The notes beneath the pieces were generated by a model. That model had not been told where the DNA came from, made no database searches, and saw nothing but the letters and a program-made list of their open reading frames with translations. 64,000 nucleotides of DNA from Clarkia xantiana subsp. parviflora (taxonomy: Eukaryota > Streptophyta > Magnoliopsida > Myrtales > Onagraceae): positions 34,250,761 to 34,314,760 of the forward strand of contig JAPTYO010000008.1 of assembly GCA_036873135.1 (NCBI GenBank). Direction: 5' to 3'. The position numbers and the translations under genes were made by a program. Below are positions 1 through 11,444 of this stretch, one piece after another. Positions within the stretch are counted from its first letter, which is position 1; each line of letters begins with the position of its first letter.

Positions 1-3
1 AAT

Positions 4-1536
4 TCATCCATTCAAATTGGAAAAATTCGAAACTTGAAACAATACTATCCTCCTAAACCCTACGCACCCAAAGCATTTTGACATGCTTTTCGAAAATTCC
101 CTGCGTAGTGGTTTAGTCAATGGGTCTGAAACTATATTTTCAGAGGACAAGTATTCTAATGTGATTAATTTGTCTTCTACCATAATCTTCACATAATTAT
201 ATTTAACATTAATGTGTTTCGTCCTACTATGGTACTTTGGATTCTTAACCGCCTCTATCGCTGCTTGACTGTCAGAGTAAATCCTCACAGGTTTACTCCC
301 GTTCTCGACGTCAAGCAGGGCAGTTAAGAGTCGTTTAAGCGAGACAGCTTCCTATGCATTCTTAGAGAGGCCACAAAATCAGATTCCATGTTGGACAGCG
401 CGACCCAGGATTGCTTCTTGCTCATCCATGAAATGGCAGCATCAGCAAGGAAAAATACTCTTCTTGATGTGGACTTACGATCATCCGGATCACCACTATG
501 GTCGGCGTCACTGAACCCAGAAAATTCTAATTTCTTACTCCCAATACACAGTTTGTAGTCGGCGGTACCTTTTAGGTATCGAATAATTTGTTTTAACGAC
601 TCGTAAATGTTGATATCCAGGGTCTGATTTGAAACGCGCTACTAAGCCAGATATCCAGACGAGTGCATTGCATGACGTACATCAGACTACCAACCATACT
701 GAGGTACTCTCCACTCTTCATCTGTTCACGCTCCGCCTGGTCTTTTGGGCCCTCACGCTTCGACAGCGCGCATCCAAACACTACCGGTGTATCTATGAAT
801 TTGGCAACTTGGAGATTAAACCTTCTCAACAATTTGTTGATATAGGCTTGTTGGGAAAGACATAATTTACGAGGAGCCCAATACCTAGCAATCTAATGCC
901 TAGGATGTACATGGCTTCTCTCATCTCAAATACAGATGCAAGCCAGGACTTTGATTCATTCATGTAACTTACATCATTCGCGGCAATAAGTATGTCATCG
1001 ACGTACAACGTCAAGATAACCTACTTTGACCTAGAGGTCTTTGTGTACACACAAGGATCCTCGTGAAGATTCGCGAATCCAATGCCAACGATTTCCTCGT
1101 GGAACCTGCGGTACCATTGCCGAGATGATTGTTTAAGACCATAGATCGATCTTTGGAGTTTACAAACTTTACGTTCGTTTCCAGGGGTAATGAAACCTTC
1201 TGGCTATTCCATATAGATCTCTTCCTCCTGGTTTTCATGGAGGAACACGGTCTTAACATCCATTTGGTGCAGCTCCAAATCGAGGCATGCAACCAAGGCC
1301 AGGATGGCCCTGACTGTGGTGTAACGCAAAATCGGTGAGTACGTCTCATCAAAGTCCACTCCGTGAAGTTGGGTATATCCTTTCACAACTAATCGAGCTT
1401 TGTAACACTCAAAGTTTCCATCAGCACTGAGTTTCAGTTTTAGAACCCACTTAGCCTCAATTGCTATGCGGTTAGCAGTCAAATCAACTAACGACCATAC
1501 GGAATTGGCTTTCATAGAGGCGATCTCTTCCTCCAT
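4..1536 (-). pseudogene. Copia reverse transcriptase-RNase H, element A (broken)
   Basis: Remnant of the polyprotein end that copies element RNA into DNA and removes the RNA strand. From the N-terminus on the minus strand: an RT start with MEEEIASMKANSVW and KARLVVKGYTQ (1204-1536), the RT active-site motif YVDDILIAAND (826-1014), the RT tail (593-832), and RNase H ending in YHSRTKHINVKYNYV and ADPLTKPL-like residues (4-288). These pieces lie in different frames and are separated by stops, so no full protein can be made. Elements B, C, E and F carry closely similar copies. Confidence 0.9.
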
Positions 1537-1545
1537 TTCTTTCCT

Positions 1546-2135
1546 CTATTCCTTCGCTTGAGGTCCATCCAACGCTTGTTTAACCGTTACTGGTTCATTA
1601 ACCGAAGTCAGGGTGAACAATTCACCTGTTTTGATGGGATACTTCTTAGGAGACTGTCGGTGCCTTTGACTACGTCTAGGCTCAAGATTCCCATCTTGAT
1701 TTGAACTACACTCCCACTGGGAAAAATGCTCCCACTCGGAACAATACTCCCACTGGGAACAAGAGCGCTTCTTGAACATTCTCCTACAAACTTTTCTTTC
1801 ACGACCTCTTGGTCTCGGGTTTCTACCGCCGAGATTAATTTCATGGTTGCTAGGACCAGGAACCAAGGTGGTTGTACCATTCTCACTGTTTCCAACATGT
1901 AGTTAAGGAATTATAGGATTCTCATCCAACGGTTCAGCAGTGTGATGATCAGGTTCCAATTGATTCGCACCTGTAGCAATAGTGATCTACGTGGTTGGAT
2001 TGCCTCCTCCCACTGGATTTATTATGAAAATGTAACAATTCTCATTTACCATGTCCTTCACTGGTGTTGCCGCCTCAAATCTCCCACTCAAAGTAAGTGG
2101 GACCTGAACATCATCATCATTTTGTAGTTCAATTA
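1546..2135 (-). pseudogene. Integrase-RT spacer region of element A
   Basis: Variable, low-complexity polyprotein segment that in plant copia elements lies between integrase and RT. It contains NLVPGPSNH-like and RPRGR-like basic residues, repeats of SGS(I/V)VPSGS, and then the RRSQRHR-SPKKYPI stretch that leads into RT. The same order of words is seen at 5761-6480, 36954-37547 and 43984-44472. Several frameshifts break it here. Its role in the element is unknown. Confidence 0.75.
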
Positions 2136-2700
2136 AGACTTCATTCGTTTTGATGTTTCCAAGCGTCGGAAATTCGTCCTCAAGGAACGTAACGTCTCAT
2201 GTTCGACCATGCCATCATCTTCTAGAGATATCCTTAACATGTGTCCCGTATATTTCGTTGCATCATTAAAGATCATTTTCAGTCATGTAGGTTCCAACTA
2301 GCCGAATCGGATGTTGGTCGACACGTGTGTGGTGCGCTACCCTTAGGGTTGCAGCTTGGTAAGATCCATCTCTTTACCATCTTAGAGCTCATATCGTTTC
2401 GTTTAACCTATTTTATATGAACTAGGTTCACCACATGATTTGCGGTCAGCTACATATCATCCTCAAAGGGAATCGGAAGTTGAGCAAGCAATACTGACCA
2501 CGTCCTGGAAGTGTGTGATTATGATGCTCCGCCAATCTGATTCGTTAGAGGCGATATTCAGAGCGTCGTTTAACATACAATTAATTTTGTTGCATACTCA
2601 ATTTCTGAGGCTTTGTCCACCTCAGCTCGTGCAATAGGTTCTCACCTTTGCTCGTTTCACAATTCTCTACAAGAAGTTGTATGAGTACTATAAATCGAAA
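2136..2700 (-). pseudogene. Integrase 3' remnant, element A
   Basis: No long frame survives. The DNA still follows the integrase C-terminal half of element E (44480-45100): the GTTCGACCA stretch, the 'ccatctctttaccatct' run and the 'gaagttgagcaagcaatactgacca' analogue of E's 'gaagttgagcttgcgtcat' all occur in order. The N-terminal half of integrase and the protease are absent. Instead the sequence passes into a noncoding module that begins near 2700 and continues at 28424 beyond the nested elements. Confidence 0.6.
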
Positions 2701-2778
2701 TGGTTACATGTGCAATAAAAGTTTTATTTCGAGCATTAAATCATTCAAACAGTTCATATTAAATTTGTACTTTGAAAC

Positions 2779-3275
2779 TGTAGGATTATGGAGGGTAAAT
2801 ACTACGGAAATTATCAAGGTACATGCTAGTAAACACATTACACAGCGGAATAAGGGGCACATACCTATTCGAAATTTACCATAGTCCAGTACCTTCTAAG
2901 GGAGTTCATGATCTGCCGGACGGTTCCCATAAGGGTTCTTGTTAAGGAAGCCCTACGCAGATTTGTCTCCATAGCAAAGCCTCTTGTCGATTCTTCTACA
3001 GGGATGGATCTCCGGAGTAATTTGCTCGAAGCATTTGGCACCTCCTTTGGGTTATGTGGTTCGACCGAAACTTATAGGGAGGAGGGATTTATTTTTTCTC
3101 ATAACAAAAGTGATTATGGGATTAGCCTTTACATAAAACCTAACACTCCCTAATTATAAGAGGAGCAAAGGATAAGTCCACTTTGCCCCTAGTACGTTTC
3201 GGCCGACCATTTAGGTTCCACTTACTCATGTTAATGGGCTCCCTTTTACGGCGGCCAAATATCCAATTGCCAACA
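2779..3275 (-). repeat. 3' LTR of element B
   Basis: Begins TGTAGGATTA (degraded from TGTTGGATTA in its relatives) and ends GCCAACA. It contains the family's landmarks: GCGGAATA..GCACATACCT, the GTTCTTGTTAAGGAA block, CCTAACACTCCC..ATAAGAGGAG and GGGCTCCC near the end. At about 497 bp it is shorter than the roughly 590-600 bp copies because of internal deletions. Confidence 0.85.
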
Positions 3276-4357
3276 GCTCGCACTCGTCGGAATGGGAGAG
3301 TGCCTGTTGATGTTGTTGATCAAAACATCAACATTTGTTCTTCGATCCAGCCCTGCATCCGAATTGTTCATACGACGTTTTCTGTTCTACCGGCGGACAC
3401 GACGGGTATCGTGCTACTCATCTGCTAGGAGTGTTGTAGCGCCCACGGAACATTGATTCCCCATCTGCAATCAACCTGTGAAACAATAATATTGTGCCGC
3501 GCTGTATCCTTGGTCAACTTTCATTCTACAATTGCCTAGTTTCCACATATGAACACTTCTCCAAGGCATCCGTACAAGTATTCACAACCTTTCAACTAAT
3601 ATCAGGTTGGTGGACACCTAGTGAATACAAGAGTCGGAGAATTACAGGTGTACGTTTCCAAAGACGTGGTCACTGGGCCTTTTTGTTCAACACTGCGCTC
3701 GTACGCTGGGAAGCAAACATTGACCTTGACCTTAGGTATGAGTTCTGAATCCGTGAGGATACTTTGGATGCTTCTTCATAAAGAATCCGGGATCAATCAT
3801 ACGGTCAAGGTGAAGAAGTTTGTGCCCATCTGAATCTCGTGAATCCTATCTAGCGAACCGAGCTTGGCCCCATGGTCGAACATGGCACGCGTAGTACAAA
3901 GTGTGCGTCGATAGCATAACCTGAACTTACATATTGTCAGGAGTGGGAAATGTCATACGCTATCCCAGATTTGTCATCAGGCCCAGAATGTTTCTTTTGA
4001 TGAACAAAGTTCATCACGGCGATACGCAAGACTTAGATTATGTCGTGTTACCCCGAAACCAAATGATCGTCTTGCTTAACCGGGTCTATCTTTCGAAAAC
4101 ACCATGGTTCCTAGCCGGTCTTGACATGGTAGAGGTCCCCCTCTCCGCCAAGACGACTGACCCTGGGTGACTAGGCTTGTCCCACATTCGATATGTTTTA
4201 TTTAGGAGGATTGTCTCTCATATGACTAGTTTATAGACCGTAAAATCCGATGTAATTCAAACATTATGACGTCGCTAGATCATAAACTCAAATTGAAATT
4301 CCTTTTATTTAAACATTACTTAAAAACTCAAAATGTTATCATTAAAACACAAGCCTC
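3276..4357 (-). other. Polypurine tract and long 3' noncoding region of element B
   Basis: The first bases (GCTCGCACTCGTCGG on plus) are the complement of a purine-rich tract lying next to the 3' LTR. This is the usual start site for plus-strand DNA synthesis. About 1 kb follows before RNase H ends. The stretch is conserved in C (10464-11444), F (34143-34990) and E, including the blocks GTTCATACGA, CGTGCTACTCATC, TCTACAATTGCC and GGTTGGTGG. I see no reading frame worth calling in it on either strand. Confidence 0.7.
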
Positions 4358-5751
4358 TTAAACCCTTCGCAGTCCATGCATTTTGACGTGCTTTTCGAAA
4401 ACATCAACGCGTAAAAGTTTGGTGATTGGGTCCGCCACCATATTCTTAGAGGAAAAGTATTCTAATGTAATTAATTTATCTTCAACCATAATTTTAGAAT
4501 AATTATATTTCACATCAATGTGTTTAGTCCTACTATGGTACTTAGGATTCTTAACCGCTGCAATCGCTGCTTGACTGACAAAGTATACCTTCACAGGCTT
4601 ACTCCCGTCCTCGACGTCAATCAATGCAGTTAAGAGCCTCTTAAGCCAGACTTCTTCCTGTGCATTCTTAAAGAGGGTTACAAATTTGGATTCCATTGTA
4701 GACAGCGCGACACAGGATTGCTTCTTGCTCAATCATGAAATGGTGGCATTATCAAGGAGAAATACTCCTCCTGAGGTGGACTAACTATCATCCTGATCGC
4801 CACCGTGGTCGGTGTCACTAAACCCAGTCAATTCTAATTTTCCACCCCCATAGCACAGTCCAAAGTCGGCAGTACCTTTTAGGTACCGAATAATTTGTTT
4901 CACAACCTTTAACTGTTGATAGTCAGGGTCTGACTGGAATCGTGCTACTAAGCCCACAGCGTAACAGATGTCTAGACGAGAGCATGGCATGAAGTACATA
5001 AGACTGCCAACCATACTAAGGTATTCTGGACTTTTCATTTGTTCACGCTTAGCCTAGTCTTTTGGGCCCTCACGTTTCGACATCGCGCACCCAAACACAA
5101 CCGGTGTATCCACAGGTTTGGCATCTTGTAACCGAACCTTTTTCAACAGTTTGTTGATATAGGATTCTTGAGAGAGACATAATTTTCAAGCAGCCCGATC
5201 CCTAGCAATCTTAATGCCTAGGATGTACATGGCTTCTTCCATGTCCTTAATCTCGAATACAAATGCCAGCCAAGTCTTTGATCATTCATGTAACTCACAT
5301 CGTTCGCGGCAATTAAAATATAATGCAAGAGGACGTACTTTGACTTAGAGGTCTTAGTGTACACGCACGGATCCTTGTGAAGATTCACGAATCCGTTTCC
5401 AATGATTTCCTCGTGGAATCTACGGTACCATTGCCGGGACGATTATTTAAGACCATAGATCGATCTTTGGAGTTTACAAACTTTACGTTCGTTACCAAGA
5501 GTAATGAAACCCTCAGGTTTCTCCATATAGATCTCTTCCTCTAGGTTTCCGTGGAGGAATGCAGTCTTAACATCCATTTGGTGCAGCTCTAGATCGAGGC
5601 TTGCAATCAGGGGCAGAATAGCTCGAACTGTGGTGTAACGCACAGTCGGTGAGCATGTCTCATCAAAGTCCACTCCGTCAAGTTTGGTATATCCTTTCGC
5701 AACGAGTCGAGCCTTGTACCGGTCGACATTTCCATCAACAGTGAGTTTCAA
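4358..5751 (-). pseudogene. Copia RT-RNase H, element B (broken)
   Basis: Same enzyme pair as in A. RT begins at the high-coordinate end with the KARLVAKGYTKLDGV and MDVKTAFLHGNLEEEI stretches (5443-5751). The YVDD region (about 5270-5400) is disrupted, with 'ATAATGCAAGAGG' where the motif should lie. The RT tail with MKSPEYLSMVGSLMYF is at 4781-5038. RNase H (4358-4732) reads SCVALSTMESKF and runs to KHVKMHGLRRV, the family's usual C-terminus. At least four frame breaks separate these parts. Confidence 0.9.
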
Positions 5752-5760
5752 CTTCTGAAC

Positions 5761-6480
5761 CTACTTTGCCCCTATGACTCTGCGGTTAGTAGGTAAATCA
5801 ACTAAAGACCATACCGAATTGGCTTTCATAGAGGCGATCTCTTCCTCTATTGTGTTCCTCCATTCCTTCGCTTGAGGTCCTTCCAAGGCTTGTTTAACCA
5901 TTACTGGTTCATCAACCGAAGTAAGAGTGAATAACTCACCCTTTTTGATGGGATACTTCTTGGGAGAAGTTTGATGCCTTTGACTTCGTCTAGGCTCGTT
6001 AGTCCCATCTTGTGCTTGAAAAATGCTCCCACTAGGAATAATGCTTGTTATCGGAACAATACTCCCACTGGGAACAAGAGCGTTACTTGAACCTTCACCA
6101 ACAACTTTTCTTTGACGACTTCTTGGTCTCGGGATTTTACCTCCGAGATGAATTCCATGGTTGCTAGGACCAGGAACCAAGCTGGCACTGCCACTCCCAC
6201 TGTCACCAGTTGGTAGTTGAGGAATTATAGGATTTTCATCCAGCGGTTCAGCAACATGATTATCAGGTTCGACCTAATTCGCACCTGCAGCAACAGTGAT
6301 CTGTATGGTGATCTGTATGGTTGGATTGACTCCTCCCACTGGATTTATCATGAAAATGTCTCCATTCTCATTTACCATGTCATTCACCTGTGTTGCTGCC
6401 TCAAATCTCCCACTCGAATAATGTGGGACATGATTATCATATCCTGCTCTAGTTCAATCAAGACTTCATTTACGTTGATG
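5761..6480 (-). pseudogene. Integrase-RT spacer, element B
   Basis: Frame 5761-6180 encodes MVPGPSNHGIHLGGKIPRPR followed by SGSIVP-type repeats and RRSQRHQTSPKKYPI, then the MEEEIASMK-like start of RT. The DNA to about 6480 continues the spacer (ENPI, HVAE- and QVEPD-like codons) with small indels. It matches the corresponding regions of A, E and F. Confidence 0.75.
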
Positions 6481-6489
6481 TTATAAAGT

Positions 6490-7080
6490 TTAGGAATTCG
6501 TCCTCAAGTAACATAACGTCTCATGTTCGACCACGTCAGCAATATCCTGAGCTACTGCAAACATGTATGCCATAGAGTATTCAGAGTATCTTAGAAAGAC
6601 ACTTTTCAGTACTCTAAGTTCCAACTTTGCCTTTAACAGTTGTCTGTACAACGTATGTTTGCTTTTGCAACCGTGCAATCGTAATTTTGGTAAGATTCGT
6701 CTCATTATCAGTTAATAGCTCATATGGTGTCGCTTCAACCGATATTTTAGGAAAAAAGTTCTAGATAAGTGGAAATCAACTTCATATCGTCCTTGAAGGA
6801 GATCGGAAGTTGAATAATCGACACCATGTTTCAAACTATGTACTTGAAGTGTATGATTAAAAATGCTCTGCCAGTCTTATTGTTAGAGGCGTATTATAGG
6901 ATAGTCATTCGTCATACAATATCCTTTTTCATTGCATAATCATTTTCAGAGGTTTTGACTATCTCTGAGTTGTGCATTAGGTTTGCCACCTTATGCATTA
7001 ATTTTCTTTACCAGATCGTGGCAGCTTTTAAAGCAAACCTCTTCTCGATATGAGAAATCAATGAGTATAACTCGAAATGG
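6490..7080 (-). pseudogene. Integrase 3' remnant, element B
   Basis: Follows the spacer in the expected place. Blocks shared with element E's integrase can be seen, such as the GTTCGACCACG stretch, the 'aagattcgtctcatta' analogue and the GGAGATCGGAAGTTGA analogue of E's GATATTAGAAGTTGA. No catalytic core can be read. Near 7080 it gives way to the family's noncoding module. Confidence 0.55.
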
Positions 7081-7689
7081 GTGTTGAATGCAAATGAAAA
7101 TTTATAATGAGCACTAAATCATTCAAACACTTCATATTAAATTTGTACTTGGAATCGACGTGTCCCAACTACCGAGGAACATGCGTGTGGCGCGAATATC
7201 ACCAGCTGTCACCAATGGTGAAATCGTTTCGTTTCCAAAATTTAATTTAATCGGTTTCGCACATGTTCATTTTTACGATTTAATTATTTTAATGGAGTAC
7301 TAACAAATAAGGAATACTCAATCGCTCGATCCAGTTAGACAATCGATGGGTTATTAATGAATTGGAGTATGTGTTATCGTTTCATTTATTCGGCCTCTTG
7401 TCCTGGCCGAAATTTCGGTTCTTAACCCGTAGGTTTGGATTTTTGTATCGTAGTGTTCCCTTTGACCGGGGCGATTATTGATAAGTAAATTGTACTTCGA
7501 ATTGAATTGACTTCAATCTCAATTACCTTATTCAATCATCCGAAACTCAAATAACCAAAATCATCAATTCAAATGAACGATGAAAGATGAAACACCAATG
7601 ATAAGGTTCTTGATCTAAAGGTCACGTGTTCGATCAATGCTCATCGCACAGATAGGCGAGAACTCTGAATCATGTCGAACACCACATCT
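7081..7689 (-). other. Conserved noncoding module after gag, element B
   Basis: About 600 bp between the integrase remnant and gag that match 13520-14090 (C), 28424-28960 (A) and the first part of 38120-38570 (F). Shared blocks include TTCATATTAAATTTGTACTT, AATCGTTTCGTTTCC, AATTTAATTTAATCG and ATGGAGTACTAACAAATAAG. In A, B and C the gag-proximal end has, on the minus strand, GAATAA(A/G)G-GTAATTG, which resembles a plant polyadenylation signal. It replaces the protease and integrase N-terminus found here in element E. Confidence 0.65.
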
Positions 7690-8403
7690 AAACAAATTCA
7701 AGAGTGAATCACATCAGATGATCTATGTCTGAATAAAACCCTTAACAGCATACATACATGACAAATGAGGCGTATTAGGGACACACTTTCTTCGACGGTG
7801 TTTGTCACATTGGATATTAGTTTAGGACCTCTGTGGTCCGGTTCTCTCCGTGACATACGGAAATCATGGTTGACTTCCCATGATGTCATGTGTTGATTTG
7901 TGAAGTTGGTTCCCCTTTGTCTTGGTTACTGAGCTTGAGTAGACTCATGATATACTTAATTGATTCAATCAAGCGAGCCCCATCATCCTGAAACAACCAT
8001 GTAAGGGTATTCCTCTTCCATATGAGAAATATTCTCCTCCATGTTGACATTTCATCTTGAAAGTCTAGAGCGGCTTTTACACCAGCGTCCATGGAGAGGA
8101 AATCATCATACTCAACCATAATACTTCTAGCTTCTGTTTCCTTGCTTCCATGTAATGTTGTACGGTTGAGATTGAAGTGTCATTCAATCCCTTTTACCAA
8201 GGTTGTAAATATAACCACTAATGCTTTTAGATCATTACAGAACCTTCTCCCATTATTGGGATACGGATAAACATATCATCCGTAGATTTCCTCCCCGCTT
8301 TCGGGAATCACACCAGAGAGAAATTTAACGCATACTCATCCCATTCATCATATCACACGCCATCAAGATTGCGAGGAATATAGAAATGCACTCTACCAGC
8401 CAT
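7690..8403 (-). pseudogene. Divergent copia gag, element B (broken)
   Basis: The likely start is ATG at 8403 (MAGRVHFY), in the same place as MTDRKRFY in element A. Stops follow soon after. The longest surviving frame (7886-8119) contains DEMSTWRRIF, TWLFQDDGARLIESI and aligns with DEIDTWKMI and SWFSDNDGLTRLI of A's gag. Gag would form the particle that packages element RNA. No zinc knuckle is visible. The assignment as gag rests on position and on the NYDVW-type start in A. Confidence 0.55.
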
Positions 8404-9751
8404 TCGATATTAACACATTTATAATCATGCATAATCAGCTAGACAATATCATTTTGGAAAATGATTTGCATACATCAGATATCAATGAGATAGAAGGCGG
8501 CTAGTAATGATTCCTCGGACATTAAACCGAGGAAGGGGGTCGTGAAAGAGTTCACACCGTCTCCTTTCTAATAGATCAGTCTTTTAAAATGGTTTAATCG
8601 CTTTTACCCAAACGAGGAGTTTTTACATTCACCCGATCTTGGCTTTCCCAAGGCCAAAATTTAAAAACGTTATCGAGTATTTCACGCATGCATACACAAT
8701 TCTACTATACAAGTAAATCATCATACGCAGGCAACATCCATGAAACCAAACAACACTCATCATGCATACGCGTCATGTGTCTAATTTTCCGAGGAACTCA
8801 TGCTTGCATATATAATTCTACTAATTTAGTAAATTATCACATGCGGCTACATCTTCAACATTCATGCATACGCATCATGCGTGATCAGACCACTTCAAAC
8901 ATGCATATTTGGCGACTGATTTTCGGTTTTAAACCATTTGGGGCTGACCTGCAATTCATGCTATCAATCAACAAGCGTATTTCTGGACATGAATCCTAGG
9001 CATTTGCAACCATCACAACATGTCTATCCTAGTGCGCAACTCCAGGGCTCTGCCCCCAACATGCATTATCCAGCTAGTTTGACATAGTCAATAAGACAGT
9101 TCTAATCATGCAATACTATCAATTAAATAGCAATTGAAATTCTGCCCACTAAATGACTAGTCCCAAAGTCATGCATTTTCGAGATCCACCCCCATAATCG
9201 AAACTAGGCATTATAATAAATTAAGACGTTAAAACGTTAAATCTATAAGTACTCTCTAGGTAATTTTAAAGTTCGAAAACATTTGGATTTTAAAATTTGA
9301 CCTACCTATTTTCAGTTGACTCGGGTCGGTCCGATTTAAAGGTCCGATTCGGTCAAATTTTGGCCCGGTTCAATTCGGTCATGTCTAACCGGTTCAGTTC
9401 GGTCCGGTTTCAAAATAGGAATTCGGTTCGGTCCTTCACTCGAACCGGGTCGGTTCGAACCATTTTAGTTACCCGGTCCGACCCAAATGGGTCGGACCGA
9501 TGGAGAAAATCTGGTTTGGTTGACCCGCTCCGATCTTGACCCGTGGAACCCGACCCGGTTCGGTCCGGTTCGGGTTCCCTTGGTCCTCCGGGTCATTCTA
9601 CCCGACCCGGATATGTAAAATTGGATCGGCCCATTAACCCTAAAGGGTTGGGCCGAAACTATCAATTGTGGGCTAAGTAGTGTTTTAAAATCCACTAAAA
9701 ACTTAACTTACCACCAAGTAATAATTAATTATTAAATATTTTTCAATATTT

Positions 9752-9802
<51 letters not shown>

Positions 9803-9867
9803 AGATTCTATTTTTATTTATTGTTAAGATTCTATTTTAGGGTAAAATCTATCTACAATATATTTTA
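8404..9867 (-). other. Leader (5' untranslated) region of element B, first part
   Basis: Noncoding DNA between gag and the primer-binding site. It holds the family-wide block CCCGATCTTGGCTTTCCCA near 8635, repeated GCATGCATA-type words, a low-complexity zone of GGTTCGGTCCGGTTCGG-like words (about 9310-9620), and a TA microsatellite (9760-9796). It is cut at 9867 by element C and resumes at 28106. No gene is supported. Confidence 0.7.
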
Positions 9868-10463
9868 TGTTGGATTAAGAGGACGTAATACTACGGAGTG
9901 CTAAACGTGTACATGCAAGTAATCTAACTACGCAGCGGAATAATGTACACATACCTCAATAGTTTTCCTTCCCAAGAACGATGTAGAGGGAGTTCTGATC
10001 CTCCAGTCGGAACCCGTACAAGTTCTTCGTGAGAAGAAGTCCTACGCGGTATAAGCTCCACAGAAAATCCTCTGATCTGTTCTTCAACGGGGACAGAACC
10101 TCAGACTGATTGCTCGGAAGTAATTTGTCACACCAATAGTGGTGTTTCAGGGGCCGGCTGAAATAGCTATAGAGAGAAAAGGGATTTCTCTCAAATCACA
10201 ACTTAAGAGGAATTGTGATCAATGTGTGTTTTGGGAGTGACCCCAAGACCTCCTTATACAGTGGGAGGAGGAGAAAATCCTCCTCCCTATTAGGGTTTCG
10301 GCCGACTACCATGTGGGTGGGTGGCCCAATTTTGGGCCTCCCATGTCACATGGAAATTGGTTCGAGCCCAATTAGCCCAAATGTGAATTTTACCTAATTG
10401 TCTTAGGTAACCACATATATTAACGGGCTACCAATTACGGCGCCACGTCACCATATGCTAACA
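9868..10463 (-). repeat. 3' LTR of element C
   Basis: 596 bp, TGTTGGATTA to ATGCTAACA. It pairs with 27507-28105; differences include AAGAGG/ACGGGG near the start and a four-base gap near 10285. Direct contact with the polypurine tract at 10464 marks it as the 3' LTR of a minus-strand element. Confidence 0.95.
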
Positions 10464-11444
10464 GCTCCCACTCGCCGGAATGGGAGGGTGCCTGTTAATG
10501 TATTGTCATCCAATAGCATCATCATTTCACTCTTCAGTCATTGTCTCTGTCTCCGAATGGTTCATACAAGGTTTGCCGTGCGACCGGCGGATACGACGGG
10601 CATCGTGCTACTCATCTCCTAGGAGTATTGTAGCGCCCGCAGAACGTTGATTCCCTGTCGTAAATCAATCATGTCAAAAACAAAATATGTACCGCACTTT
10701 ATCCTTGGTCAACTGATAATTCTCCAATTTCCCAGTTTTCCACATAAGAATATTCACCAGGGCATCCGTACAAGTGTTCACAACCTTCAACTAATATCTG
10801 GTTGGTGGCCACCTAGTGAACACAAGATTCAGTGAATTATAGGTGAACATGACCATCCCCATCGCTTATACCCTTAGTCTAACTCAACCGGTTTCCAAAG
10901 ACGTGGTCACTTGGCCTTTTTCTGTGGCACTACACTCGTACGCCGGGAAGCGAACATTGAGCCAGACTTGGTATAAAATCTGAGTCCGAGAGGATACTTT
11001 GGGTGCCTCTTCATAAGACACCCGGGATCAATCACACGCTCAAGGTGAAGAAGTATGCGCCCTTTGAATCACAAGGATTCTAGCTAGCACAACCGAGCAT
11101 GACCCCGTGGTCGAACATGGCACGCAGTATGAAGCACGCGTCGACAGTACACTTGGACAAGCCAGGGATGGGATATGTCATTCATGCTATCGCATAATTT
11201 TTCATCTGGCCCTGAATGTGATTTTAATGATGGACATAGTCTAACACGGCGATTTTACAAAAAGAAGATCAAGTCATGCTTTTAGGCGTGACAAAGTTAT
11301 CGTTTCGTTCAACCAGGTTTATCCCCTGGTTCTTAGCCAATCATGTGGTGGTAGAGGTCCCCTTCTCCTACAAGATGACCGTGCCTGTGTGACGAGGCAT
11401 GGTTCACATTCGACATAATTTTGGTGGAAGAATTTTACCTCTTC
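10464..11444 (-). other. Polypurine tract and 3' noncoding region, element C
   Basis: GCTCCCACTCGCCGG (10464-10478) reads as a purine-rich tract on the minus strand, directly beside the LTR. The remainder is the family's long 3' noncoding segment, with the CGTGCTACTCATCTCCTAGG and GGTTGGTGGCCACCTAGTG blocks. I see no gene in it. Confidence 0.75.

Larger units (their letters stand above)
1..2778 (-). mobile_element. Ty1/copia element A, 3' part (outermost of the nest)
   Basis: Degenerate copia element on the minus strand. It reads leftward from an integrase remnant through RT to RNase H, and its 3' LTR lies beyond the window edge. The run stops at 2778, where LTR B begins. It resumes at 28424 after a repeat of GAAAC (2774-2778 and 28419-28423), so the two pieces are halves of one insertion split by B. 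The conserved sequence across the break (TTTGAAAC then GATGTG) is seen uninterrupted in elements C and F near 13.6 and 38.2 kb. That the halves belong together is inferred from the duplication and from the order of domains. Confidence 0.85.

Noticed and set aside
9297..9695. Frames in the GGTTCGG zone of a copia leader
   Set aside because: Low-complexity sequence without stops on either strand; not conserved as protein between copies.
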